Assembly (NCBI GenBank): GCA_964017065.1
Contig: OZ024786.1
Coordinates: 790,888-854,887 of the forward strand
Direction: 5' to 3'
Origin: Haliclona indistincta
Lineage: Eukaryota; Porifera; Demospongiae; Haplosclerida; Chalinidae
DNA length: 64,000 nt
Below, one piece after another: positions 1 through 12,187 of the stretch. The notes under the pieces are model-generated. The model saw nothing but the letters and a program-made list of their open reading frames with translations. It made no database searches and was not told the DNA's origin. Numbering within the stretch: position 1 is the stretch's first letter; the number at the start of each line of letters is the position of its first letter. The position numbers and the translations under genes are program-made.

Positions 1-1436
1 TGCCTCTAAGTGTGTGTCCTGGTCAGCAGTATTGAGCTCTGAGAACAAATCAGTGTACTTCTGTGAGAAAGAAATGAGTCATGATAAGCTATTGCCACAC
101 CCACCCACTCACCATGCCCATTGTCTTAATCCATTGTTCTTCATGATCGATCACTGATGAGAGCGTCCTCCATCGATCCTCTAACTCCTTCAACTCTAAC
201 CTGGTCTTTGTCAATGTTTCTCTCACTTCTGTTTCCTCTACTCGTTGCTCTATCACACTGTTCTCCAGATGCCATATCCTCTCACTCAGCTGCTCCTGTC
301 TCCCAAGGTTAGTGAACCTCTTTGTCTTCAGTTCAGTCATTGTTGCTGCAAATTCCACAAAGAAGGTGCACATGTCATCATGTAATTCACTCTTGAGTTT
401 TTCAGTTGAGTGCACTATAGCTAGTACACCAGTATATACTGTGTGACGTGTGTCTCTTACTGATCTTGTCCGCAATATTGCCACATACAGCTCTCTCTTG
501 CTCCACTATCTCTCTCTCCTTCTCTACTACCTCCAATGCTTCAACACGTTGCTTCTCTAGTTCCTCAAGAGTCACTGTATCCTTTTCCTCCTGCTCTGTT
601 AAGTGTATAAAATTAATATATCAGTATAATGATATGAAGTGTGTCTCTTACTGATTTTGTCTGCAATACTCTCATACACAGCTCTCTCGCGCTCCACAAT
701 CTTCCTCTCCTTCTCTACTAGGTTCAATGCTTCAACACGTTGCTTCTCTAGTTCCTCAAGAGTCACTGTATCCTCTTCCTCCTGCTCTCTCCTCTTCACC
801 AGCTCACAGTTCCTCACAGCTTCTTCAACAGCCTCCTCTGTTAGTAGACGACAATTGGTTACTGAATTATTTTGCTTTTTTATAAACAAAATCTAATAAT
901 ATTTATTGAGAACGATTTTGTGAACAAGCTTGTAAACAAGTTGTGACAAGCATCGAGCATTTTGATGTCTATATACCTGATAACTGTTCACATTTCTTCA
1001 ACTCCTCTCTCGTCCTATCTTCCTCTCCCTCCACTAAACTATCCAAGTAGCTCTTGTAAGCTCTGCCGTATTCGTCCAGTGCTGGTGTGTGTGGGACCAG
1101 TCGACCATATTGGTAGGCAAGGTCAAGATGGTCGAGTACTTGAGTGGGTGTAACCGTAGGGAGATTGTAAGTGTGAGCTAGTGAGAGGACCTGGTCAATC
1201 TTGGCTAACAGTTGATTAGGAATGGCTGAAGAGGAGAGAGTTTGAGTTGGATCACCATACTATAACCAGTTTGCTAACCATTGGCACGTGTTGCTGATGA
1301 CGTCACTGTTTCTGCTATATAGCGGCGTCTAGCGGACAGATCGTTCACTATACGAGGAGGACAACATTACTAGTAACACTATACACATGACAGACTTACC
1401 AGATCTGCTCAATAGCTCGGTACTGCAAACAGACAT
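1..1436 (-). CDS. 5' half of a coiled-coil gene, left copy of a tandem duplication
   Basis: This is the upstream part of a gene that runs off the left edge; it is the twin of the complete gene at 4829-9143. Exons read on the minus strand are 1436-1400, 1225-977, 837-652, 595-461, 414-113 and 60 to beyond the window. Exon lengths and phases match the twin exactly (37, 249, 186, 135 and 302 nt), and all junctions are GT-AG. The start ATG (1436-1434) opens MSVCSTELLSRS. The product is charged and rich in heptad-like Glu/Lys/Leu stretches, so probably coiled coil. Exons three and four are near-identical neighbours. No catalytic domain is recognised. The zinc-finger part, if present, lies outside the window. 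Start and splicing are inferred from frame continuity and agreement between the two copies. Confidence 0.7.
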
Positions 1437-1819
1437 CGCCTCGAACACACGTCGTATGCACGTAAACTGAAAAGTAGGTGTGTCGTGTTATGAGCGCGAA
1501 ATTCAAGCAATGAATGGTTGTAGTGCGAGCGAACTACGTTTGTCATGGTAACTCTTTACCTTTCCTGGTATCGTGAATAGTGTACATGTGCTCACTAATA
1601 GTTTTCCAGTAAGATAATCCTGCGGAGCTCACATGTGGTACACAGGTGTTCTCGAACACCTGTGCCTCTGACCATTGCTACCAAATGTTTCCATCTTGGA
1701 TAGCTGACGTTATGCCCATGCCTGAAGTTGACTCTTTTGTTGAATTTGATATGTCTCCGATTCAGTACTCCTGGTTTAGTAAAGGGCATTCTTAAATCTA
1801 GATCATCTGGCTCCTCCCT
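1437..1819. other. intergenic stretch between divergent gene and retroelement (paired with 9144-9509)
   Basis: No gene is seen here. The sequence upstream of the coiled-coil gene start is repeated at 9144-9509 with a few indels, so it lies inside the duplicated unit. It includes a short palindrome around ACAGGTGTTCTCGAACACCTGT (1640-1662), present in both copies. It may hold the gene's promoter and the 5' end of the neighbouring retroelement. Confidence 0.5.
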
Positions 1820-4381
1820 GGGGACGATGGCATTTCATACCATCATCTTAAAAAACTGCCGTCTACCCATCTATTCCTGACCACCCTCTTCTCTAAAATT
1901 CTTCTCGATTCACAAGCTCCTCCTGCTTCGTGGGGCAGTGCAAGATTGAAATTAATTTATAAGCGCGGTGCTGCTACCGACCCTGGTAATTTTCGGCCAA
2001 TTGCACTCACCTCAGTTGTTGGGAAACTCCTAAACAAGATCATTGCAATACGCTTTGAGGATTTATTGCTTCAAAATAAAATTATCGATTCATCTCTTCA
2101 GAAGGGATTCCTTACGGGGATTAATGGAACCATGGAGCACATTTTCAGTCTCACAGCTGTGGTTGGTAATGCTCGGCTCAACTCGCTTCCTCTCTCCCTC
2201 TTACCTTTATTGATCTAAGGAATGCGTTTGGCTCAGTGTCACATAAGTTTAGCCACGACATCTTGGAATATGTACAAGTGCCAGTTGAGGTTCAAGATTA
2301 CATCTCAGCTTTTTATGGGAACCTTTCAGCGTACATATCTACCAAGACGTGGAAAACTCCCTGCTTTGATATCAAAAGGGGTGTTTTCCAAGGAGATACA
2401 CTTCCCCCTTTGATCTTCCTTCTGGCTTTTAATCCAATAATCCAGACTGTTCAAAAGAACGAACCGGGGTTCCGACTCTTGCTCCCTTCCTCCAACAATA
2501 ATGAGGGTCGTTAGCCAGTTGCTAATACCTATATCTATGCTCTTTGGGATGAGAGAGGATCTGACGAAATACCTGGATGGTATACTTAGCAAAAATCCTT
2601 TCAATTGCCCCTGACGGTTCCTCCAACAATAATGAGGGTCGTTTTTGCCAGTTGCTAATACCTATATCTATGCTCTTTGGGACGAGAGAGGATCTGACGA
2701 AATACCTGGATGGTACTTAGCAAAAATCCTTTCAATTGCCCCTGTCGGTTCAGCTATGCTCAAATACAGAAAAGGAAACTTGATAGAAGAATTAAATCTC
2801 CACTCAATAAATTGGTCTACAGCCCCAAATGGAAGAGGGAAATGGTTTCTCCCAATAATTATCAGGTAACAAGTTATGTGACCCGCAATTCCTCCCCTCT
2901 TTACCTCACAAAGTCAAAGGTTTCGTGGATGACCTAACCATATCTCCTCCTCTAAACCACAGCATGAAGTCACCCTTGCCGATGTTGATAGAAAGTGTTA
3001 TTATCTGGGTCTGCAAATCAGAGCCGACAAATGTGTTTCATTTGTCTTTAATGGACTCTACCTTCATTTGTCTTTAATGGTGAACTCTACCTTCAACGTT
3101 GGGGACGGAGCTACCAAGAATATATTAGATCACCCAACAAAATTCTTGGGCTGTGTGCAGGCCTCTTCTCCAAAAGTTACCAGGAGTTGTGCAGGGAAGC
3201 TCCTACTAGAGAATTTCTCTCAAAAGTTGTCGGGACTCAATGATGCCCAAGTACGAGGAGAGTATAAAGAATGGATCTACAAAATGTATCACAAAACCTT
3301 TCGGTTTTTCCTGTCAGTGAATTCAGCACCATCTACAGTACTTACGTCGAAAAATGCAGAGTTCGGGAAAGAAATTGCTGCTTGGGCTGACTCGTTCGAC
3401 GAGTGTTGCTGTGTTGCACCATCCTTATGTCATTGGAGTTCCTCATTTACCCCAATTACAAACCAAAGCTAAACTTACCTTTCTTGCCTCGATTGTCTCC
3501 TCAGAGGACCCCCTGATCCAGGATCTGATTAACCTGAGGTGGCTTCAACTCTCTTCTCTCAGGCTAGACAATCAATATCATCAATCTCTAGGAAAACTTT
3601 GCAGCAAGCATGCAAAAATGTTGCTAGAGAGAGTGTCAGGAGTCATTGGGATGATAAGCTTGATTGCCTCACGGTTCAAAATAAATTAAAAGATATCTGT
3701 CAACTTGAGGCTGAAAACCACATGTGGAATCGGATTCCACACGGTCTACCGGCTGGTCAACTATCGTTTCTCCTTAGGGCTGGCTCAGACACTTTGCCTA
3801 CTCCACTTAATCTGAAAAGATGGAGGTTGAGAGTCGACTCACAATGCCACCTCTGTAGTTCAAGTGTTCCTACCGTTTTCCATGTACTGAACGGGTGCCC
3901 AGTAGCCTTGACCCAATCAAGATATACTTGGAGACATGACAGTGTTCTCGCGAGATTTGATGGGGCCATCCGCTCTGTCGGAGAGCAGCTAGTGATCTTC
4001 CAGGTTCAAGAGTTCATGACAACCCACAGGCTACAGTCCCTCATGATCTGGTGATTACCTCTGCTAGACCTGATATGGTTTACATAAAGGGAAACACTGT
4101 AACTCTTGTTGAACTTACCATCCCTGCTAACTCGCTTGATCATTTACGCAGTGCAAAAAACAGGAAAAGTCACAAACCTCTGTACCAGACATTGCTGAGT
4201 GATTTAGACTCTCTAGGTAAAAAGCCTCCTTAATCCCAATTGAGATCGGATCACTTGGGCATTCGCTACCCTCCTGTTGTAAAGAATTTCTGAAGTCCTT
4301 TCCCGTTTTTGACAAGTCTTCAGTGAGACAAGTTTTTGACAACGCAGCCAAAACTGCCATCTCTGCTTCTTTTTGGCTAGG
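1820..4381 (+). mobile_element. decayed RLE-type (R2/NeSL-like) non-LTR retrotransposon, copy 1
   Basis: Broken fragments, once joined in reading order, follow the layout of a single-ORF LINE with a C-terminal restriction-like endonuclease. From 1826 there is an APGDDG-like entry to the reverse transcriptase and FRPIALTSVVGKLL. Motif A (TFIDLRNAFGSV) is near 2205. GVFQGDTLPPLIF follows near 2390. The catalytic FVDD is at 2922-2933. A CHLC-x8-H-x4-C knuckle is near 3847, followed by RYTWRHDSVL. Then comes a PD...ELT...K nuclease core (RPDMVY, VELTIP) at 4057-4160, and a tail ending FWLG at 4381. Frameshifts and stops lie between these blocks. About 129 bp is tandemly duplicated at 2490-2750 in this copy only. 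The family assignment rests on the CCHC knuckle plus RLE order known for R2/NeSL elements. The element is dead. Confidence 0.8.
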
Positions 4382-4600
4382 AATCCTGATCATGACGATG
4401 ACAATGAGGGCACTGACTACTGGCGTAACTTAGTTTGATCAGTTGAATGCTTTGTACGCATAAGAGTGACTAGCTGACTGAGTAAAGCTCTGCTCACATT
4501 CCTCACATGAGTAAGGTGTCTCTTCAGTGCGAGTACGGATGTGACATTGCAAAATCACAGCACTATCTTGGTAGAGAGTATGCAGATGAGAAGGCAGATG
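4382..4600 (-). pseudogene. degenerate C2H2 zinc-finger remnant at the duplication junction
   Basis: On the minus strand this reads as a worn version of the finger-pair unit found at 4829-5700. HIRTRTEETPYSCEECEQSF and the linker region (about 4400-4460) are still visible, but cysteine spacing and frame are lost in the second finger. It sits directly against the truncated end of the left retroelement. It is therefore probably the tail of a longer finger array left at the duplication breakpoint. Nothing further is seen between 4600 and 4828. Confidence 0.6.
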
Positions 4601-4828
4601 CCTTTTGATTATTTTTCACCAAGTCGCAAAACATTATGGATCAAACAAATTACATACCGCACATGTATAATGACAGGTCATGTTGTTATAGTAACGGTGG
4701 CTTATGCAAAAGAATATTGATTGACATAAGTTACTTGAATAATAATGAACAGTGAGAAATAGCAGTGTGATACACCACTGCAACCTATAGCTAAAGTAGT
4801 TGATGCACTCAATGAAGAGCTGACCAGC

Positions 4829-7800
4829 TCAATGCATTCTTCGCTTATGTCTAATACAAGTTGAGTGCCAGGTGAAGCACTGCCCACAAATATCACATGA
4901 GTATGGCTTCTCTCCAGTGTGAATACGGATGTGACATAGCATCGCAGCACCACCTTTGGTAGAGTATGGACAATGAGGGCACTGGTGTACCTTAGTTTGA
5001 TCAGTTGAATGCTTTATACGAATATGGCGAGAGAGACCAGAATGATGAGTAAAGCTCTGCCCACATTTTTCGCATGAGTATGGCTTCTCTCCAGTGTGAG
5101 TTCGGATATGACACCGCAAAGCCCCAGCACTATGTTTGGTAGAGTATGGACAATGAGGACACTGGTGTACCTCAGTTTGATCAGTTGAATGCTTTGTACG
5201 CATATGATAAGAGAGACCAGAATTATCAGAAAAGCAACGATCACATTCCTCACACGAGTATGGCTTCTCTCCAGTGTGAGTTCGGATGTGCCGTTGCAAA
5301 ATCGCAGCACTATGTTTGGTAGAGTATGGACAATGAGGGCACTGGTGCACCTTAGTTTGATCAGTTGAATGTTTGATACGAATATGGCGAGAGAGACCAG
5401 AATGATGAGAAAAGCACTGCCCGCAAATATCGCACGAGTATGGCTTCTCTCCAGTGTGAGTTCGGATGTGCCGTTGCAAAATCGCAGCGCTATCTTTGGT
5501 AGAGTATGGACAATGAGGGCACTGGTGTACCTTAGCTTGATCAGTTGAATGCTTTGTACGCACATGGGTACTGAGATTCACAGATCGAGTAAAGCTCTGC
5601 CCACAATCCTCACATAAGTATGCTGGTTTCTCTCCAGTGTGAGTACGGATGTGATTTTCTAAATGCTCAGATCTCTTGGCTAAGTAAGGACAATGAGGGC
5701 ACTGGTGTGACTTGTTTGGACAAGGTCGAGAGGTGTAAGACAAACTCGATTTCGGATGTCCTGACACTTTCTTAGTGTACATGTAGGCTTGACTACTCAG
5801 TGCAGTACTGTGGTCAGAGATCACATCCTGTTCTACGGCCTGCAAAGCATTAAAATGATTTTTTTTTAGGAAGTAATAATTAATGCAATGCATAAAAATG
5901 CAAGCTGACCTCTTCACAATGTTGATCACTATCTTCATCATTTGCCACATCTTGTTCTACATTATCCACTGACATATCTTGGTCTTCTCCTGTCCCTTTG
6001 TCCTCTTCCATCACCACATGATGACTCATAGCCACACCCACATCACCGGCTTCACTACAACTAGTCTATTAGATAATACAAAGGCCTCACAATAACACTA
6101 TACATGTACTTACACTTATATCCTCTTTAACATTTTTTTGACAATCCTCATTGTTTGTCTCCTCCTGGCGCTCCTTTGTCAGTGCTTCTTCCTCCATCAC
6201 CATATGCTCACGATCTCCTCTCTGAGTACGATTGTCATGATGAGAAGTCTTGGTAGCATAAACACAACGTGTACGTCGTGTGGGACGACCAGAAATATCT
6301 TTATTAGATGTTGGATGGACTTTTCTCATATGATTACTGAGATGTGTAGATTGAGCAAAGCCCTGTCCACATTCTTGGCATAAGAATGGTTTCTCTCCGG
6401 TGCGTGTGTGGATGTGACGCTTTAAATTAATATGTTTATTGCTTGAGTACAAGCAATGTGGGCACTGGTGTAACTTCCTGCGTCTCCCAGGTCGTTTGGA
6501 CCTTCTTGTACTTGTTGATTTTTCTACAAGTACGCTAGCAGCACTATCAAGTTCCATGATCTAATGTGATGATATAGCATAAAACACTAAATTATTACAT
6601 GCATGGTTCACCTCTTCTTCATAGTGCCCATCATTGCTACTATTCAAATGATCTTTCAAATACTCATTTCCTTCCTCGGTATTTTGGTTTTCATATTCAT
6701 CCTCATCCTGGTTCTCACACTCTGCGCTCTCATGTTCTACCTCATTCTGATCCTGGTCTTCTATTCTAAGTCTGTTCTCCTCAATCAGCACTGGTAGTCC
6801 TTGGTTACAGACTTTCACGTCCAAAACAGAGCTAGCCTAAAGCATGCAATCAGTTCATTATCAGGTTGAATTGTTGATTACTGACCAAAGGTTCTTCACA
6901 TTCACCACCATTCTCTAGCCTGTCCTGCACGTCAACCTGATCTCTTGTCAGCCTGTCCTCCTCTATCAAACTATGTACTTTTTGATGTCTCTCCGCAAGT
7001 CCCAAGATGTTAAAACCATCCTAAAAAGCAGTTTCTCTGAAGACCACCAAATGCATTGTTTTACTCACCTCCTCTGCTGATTCGTTGTCATTGTTCAGTT
7101 GATGGTCATTCACAAATTCAATGTAGTGTTCCTCTGTATCCTCCATTAGCACTATCTGACAATTTCCATGCTGTGTATTGCTCTCAACCACTTGAACATG
7201 ATTATCGGAGAACGTTTTGCAATAGGCCTGTATAGCGTTCTGCATACGATTATCTAATTGTGCAAGATTTATAAAGCCTACAGTGTAAATGCATTTGTTG
7301 ACTCACAAACAGTCTCTACTGTGACCAGTTCAATGAGAGGGTTGAGTGAGTGTATCTGATCACTGACGACTGATAGCTCCTCAAATAGCTCACCCAGTCT
7401 CTGATAATAGTGAGAGACAGTGCAGCAGACAGGTGAGTAAGGTTGGTACCTTATCATGACTCTCACTGCTTTCCTCATCTCTCATCATGTGTATGCACAC
7501 ACACGTTACAATGGAGTATCGTAGCTGTAGCAAGTACTGTAGCTTCACATCACTCCACTCCTGTTGCCGCTCCTCAAGGCCACGCCTCTTCTTGTTGACA
7601 GCATCCTCTGTGACCAGCTGTATACACTCTGAACAGACCATCACAGTACATGCTATAGTATAGTGTCTCAGCTAGCCACACCTTCCATAGTGTCCAAGAT
7701 ACTGATGGCTGCCTCTAAGTGTGTGTCCTGGTCAGCAGTATTGAGCTCTGAGAACAAATCATTGTACTTCTGTGAGAAAGAAATGAGTCATGATAAGCTA

Positions 7801-9143
7801 TATTGCCACACCCACCCACTCACCATGTCCATTGTCTTAATCCATTGTTCTTCATGATCGATCACTGATGAGAGCGTCCTCCATCGATCCTGTAACTCCT
7901 TCAACTCTAACCTGGTCTTTGTCAATGTTTCTCTCACTTCTGTTTCCTCTACTCGTTGCTCTATCACACAGTTCTCCAGATGCCATATCCTCTCACTCAG
8001 CTGCTCCTGTCTCCCAAGGTTAGTGAACCTCTTTGTCTTCAGTTCAGTCATTGTTGCTGCAAATTCCACAAAGAAGGTGCACATGTCATCATGTAATTCA
8101 CTCTTGAGTTTTTCAGTTGAGTGCACTATAGCTAGTACACCAGTATATACTGTGTGACGTGTGTCTCTTACTGATCTTGTCTGCAATATTGCCACATACA
8201 GCTCTCTCTTGCTCCACTATCTCTCTCTCCTTCTCTACTACCTCCAATGCTTCAACACGTTGCTTCTCTAGTTCCTCAAGAGTCACTGTATCCTTTTCCT
8301 CCTGCTCTGTTAAGTGTATAAAATTAATATATCAGTATAATGATATGAAGTGTGTCTCTTACTGATTTTGTCTGCAATACTCTCATACACAGCTCTCTCA
8401 CGCTCCACAATCTTCCTCTCCTTCTCTACTAGGTTCAATGCTTCAACACATTGCTTCTCTAGTTCCTCAAGAGTCACTGTATCCTCTTCTTCCTGATCTC
8501 TCCTCTTCACCAGCTCACAGTTCCTCACAGCTTCTTCAACAGCCTCCTCTGTTAGTAGACGATAATTGGTTACTGAATTATTTTGCTTTTTTATAAACAA
8601 AATCTAATAATATTTATTGAGGACGATTTTGTGAACAAGCTTGTAAACAAGTTGTGACAAGCATCGAGCATTTTGATGTATACCTGATAACTGTTCACAT
8701 TTCTCCAACTCCTCTCTCGCCCTATCTTCCTCTCCCTCCACTAAACTATTCAAGTAGCTCTTGTAAGCTATGCCGTATTCGTCCAGTGCTGGTGTGTGTG
8801 GGACCAGTCGACCATATTGGTAGGCAAGGTCAAGATGGTTGAGTACTTGAGTGGGTGTAACCGTAGGAAGGTTGTGAGTGTGAGCTAGTGAGAGGACCTG
8901 GTCAATCTTGGCTAGAAGTTGGTGAGGAATGGCTGAAGAGGAGATAGTTTGAGTTGGACCACCATACTATAACCAGCTTGCTAACCATTGGCACGTGTTG
9001 CTGATGATGTCACTGTCTCTGCTACATAGCGGCGTCTAGCGGACAGATCGTTCACTATACGAGGAGGACAACATTACTAGTAAGACTATACACATGACAG
9101 ACTTACCAGATCTGCTCAATAGCTCGGTACTGCAAACAGACAT
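4829..9143 (-). CDS. 14-exon coiled-coil and C2H2 zinc-finger protein (about 1150 aa)
   Basis: Minus-strand exons: 9143-9107, 8932-8684, 8548-8363, 8306-8172, 8125-7824, 7769-7682, 7628-7450, 7400-7307, 7277-7069, 7020-6886, 6836-6612, 6560-6114, 6065-5910, 5839-4829. They sum to 3453 nt with consistent phases and GT-AG ends. The N-terminal half is charged and helical. Two adjacent phase-1 exons (8548-8363 and 8306-8172) encode the same Glu/Arg-rich helix. An acidic linker (6836-6612) leads to two fingers in 6560-6114. The last exon has ten more fingers in five pairs, joined by TGEKP linkers and a KHSTDQxKVHQCPHCPYSTK spacer. This suggests nucleic-acid binding with self-association through the N-terminus. 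No KRAB, SCAN or BTB domain is seen. The 29-nt intron 7306-7278 is unusually short and is the weakest join. The upstream paralogue is at 1-1436. Confidence 0.75.
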
Positions 9144-9509
9144 CGCCTTGAACACACGTCATATGCACGTAAACTGAAAAGTAGGTGTGTCGTGTTATGA
9201 GCGCGAAATTCGAATGGTTGTAGTGCGAGCGAACTACGTGTGTCATGGTCATTCTTTACCTTTCCTGGTATCGTCTATAGTGTACATGTGCTCACTAATA
9301 GTTTTCCAGTAAGATAATCCTGCGGAGCTCACATGTGTTACACAGGTGTTCTCGAACACCTGTGCCTCTGACCATTGCTACCAAATGTTTCCATCTTGGA
9401 TAGCGGACGTTATGCCCATGCCCGGTGTTGACTCATCTGTTGAATTTGATATGTCTCCGATTCAGTACTCCTGGTTTAGTAAAGGGCATTCTTAAATCTA
9501 GATCATCCT

Positions 9510-12165
9510 GGGGACGATGGCATTTCATACCATCATCTTAAAAAACTGCCGTCTACCCATCTATTCCTGGCCACCCTCTTCTCTAAAATCTTCTCGATTC
9601 ACAAGCTCCTCCTGCTTCGTGGGGCAGTGCAAGATTGAAATTAATTTATAAGCGCGGTGCTGCTGCCTACCCCGGTAATTTTCGGACAATTGCACTCACC
9701 TCAGTTGTTGGGAAACTCCTAAACGCAATACGCTTTGAGGACTTCTTGCTTCAAAATAAAATTATCGATTCATCTCTTCAGAAGGGATTCCTTACGGGGA
9801 TTAATGGAACCATGGAGCACATTTTCAGTCTCACAGCTGTGGTTGGTAATGCTCGGCTCAACTCGCTCCCTCTCTCCCTCTTACCTTTATTGATCTAAGG
9901 AATGCGTTTGGCTCAGTGTCACATAAGTTTAGCCACGACATCTTGGAATATGTTCAACTGCCTGTTGAGGTTCAAGATTGCATCTCAGCTTTTTATGGGA
10001 ACCTTTCAGCATACATATCTACCAAGACGTGGAAAACTCCCTGCTTTGATATCAAAAGGGGTGTTTTCCAAGGAGATACACTTCCCCCTTTGATCTTCCT
10101 TCTGGCTTTCAATCCAATAATCCAGGCTGTTCAAAAGAACGAACCGGGGTTCCGACTCTTGCTCCCTTCCTCCAACAATAATGAGGGTCCTTTGCCAGTT
10201 GCTAATACCTATATCTATGGCCTTTGGGATGAGAGAGGATCTGACGAAATACCTGGATGGTACTTAGCAAAAATTCTTTCAATTGCCCCTGACGGTTCAG
10301 CTATGCTCAAATACAGAAAAGTAAACTTGATAGAAGAATTAAATTTGCACTCAATTAAATGGTCTACAGCCCCAAATGGAAGAGGGAAATGGTTTCTCCC
10401 AATAATTATCAGGTAACAAGTTATGCGACCCGCAATTCCTCCCCTCTTTACCTCACAAAGTCAAAGGTTTCGTGGATGACCTAACCATATCTCCTCCTCT
10501 AAACAACAGCATGAAGTCACCCTTGCCGATGTTGATAGAAAGTGTTATGATCTGAGTCTGCAAATCAGAGCCGACAAATGTGTTTAATTTCTCTTTAATG
10601 GACATTCAATGGTGAACTCTACCTTCAACGTTGGGGACGGAGCTACCAAGAATATATTAGATCACCCAACAAAATTCTTGGGCTGTGTGCTGGCCTCTTC
10701 TCCTAAAGTTACCAGGAGTTGTGCAGGGAAGCTCCTACTAGAGAATTTCTCTCAAAAGTTGTCGAGACTCAATGATGCCCAAGTACGAGGAGAGTATAAT
10801 GAATGGATCTACAAAAGGTATCACACAAACCTTTCGGTTTTTCCTGTCAGTGAATTCAATACCTTCTACTTACATCACAAGTCGGAAAAATGCAGAGTTC
10901 GGGAATGAATTTGCTGAAGAAATGGCTTGGGCTGACTCGTTCGACGAGTGTTGCTGTGTTGCACCATCCTGATGTCATTGGAGTTCCTCATTTACCCCAA
11001 TTACAAACCAAAGCTAAACTTACCTTTCTTGCCTCGGTTGTCTCCTCAGAGGACCCCCTGATCCAGGATCTGACTAACCTGAGGTGGCTGCAACTCTCTT
11101 CTCTCAGCCTATACAATCAATTATCATCAATCTCTAGGAAAACTTTGCAGCAAGCATGCAAAAATGTTGCTAGAGAGAGTGTCAGGAGTCATTGGGATGA
11201 TAAGCTTGATTGCCTCACGGTTCAAAATAAATTTAAAGATATCTGTCAACTTGAGGCTGAAAACCACATGTGGAATTGGATTCAACACGGTCTACCGGCT
11301 GGTCAACTATCGTTTCTCCTTAGGGCTGGCTCAGACACTTTGCCTACTCCACTTAATCTGAAAAAAAGGAGGTTGAGAGTCGACTCACAATGCCACCTCT
11401 GTGGTTCAAGTGCATGTTCCTACTGTTTTCCATGTACTGAACGGGTGCCCAGTAGCCTTGACCCAATCAATATTATACTTGGAGACATGACAGTGTTCTC
11501 GCGAGATTTGATGGGGCCATCCGCTCTGTCGGAGAGCAGCTATTCTCTGATCTTCCAGGTTCAAGAGCTCATGACAACCCACAGGCTACAGTCCCTCATG
11601 ATCTGGTGATTACCTCTGCTAGACCTGATATGGTTTACATAAAGGGAAACACTGTAACTCTTGTAGAACTTACCATCCCTGCTAACTCGCTTGATCATTT
11701 ACGCAGTGCAAAAAAAAACAGGAAAAGTCACAAACCTCTGTACCAGACATTGCTGAGTGATTTAGACTCTCTATAGGTAAAAAAGCCTCCTTAATCCCAA
11801 TTGAGATCGGATCACTTGGGCATTCGCTACCCTCCTGTTGTAAAGAATTTCTGAAGTCCTTTCCCGTTTTTGACAAGTCCGGCTTCAGTGAGACAACTTT
11901 TTGACAACGCAGCCAAAAGTGCCATCTCTGCTTCTCATGTCATCTTTTTGGCTAGGTACCCTTACTTAATTAGGTCTTAGTCACTTATTTATTTTCTAAT
12001 TATTTATTTTTCATTTCATTTCTTGATAATGGTACAGTTGTTTATGTATCATTCACCCTTGCCAAGCTCATGCTTCATTTGTTAGTATGTATCCTTGTGA
12101 TCTAGGGCTCAGTCCGTTGCTCTCCACTAATACTCTCCGTGCTATCTACCGCAATCTAAATCGTG
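9510..12165 (+). mobile_element. decayed RLE-type non-LTR retrotransposon, copy 2
   Basis: This is the second copy of the element at 1820-4381, in the same order and with the same flanks. The best preserved part is 9916-10416. It carries the DILEYVQLPVEVQDCISAFY helix, GVFQGDTLPPLIF, and then an inserted small domain (LWDERGSDEIPGWYLAKIL, about residues 95-150 of that frame). FVDD follows near 10470, the CHLC knuckle near 11395 and the RPDMVY/VELTIP nuclease core near 11615. A 1-bp loss near 9590 and other indels break the frame. Unlike copy 1 it continues past the FWLA tail (11960) into about 200 bp of AT-rich sequence that may be the true 3' UTR. It is not functional. Confidence 0.8.
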
Positions 12166-12187
12166 TGAATATTCAGTGTACATGTGT

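Noticed and set aside
7788..8195. ATG-led reading MAILQTRSVRDTRHTVYTGVLAIVHS as a gene start
   Set aside because: Those residues come from the intron; the exon begins at 8125 after a TATAG acceptor, and phases then agree with neighbours.
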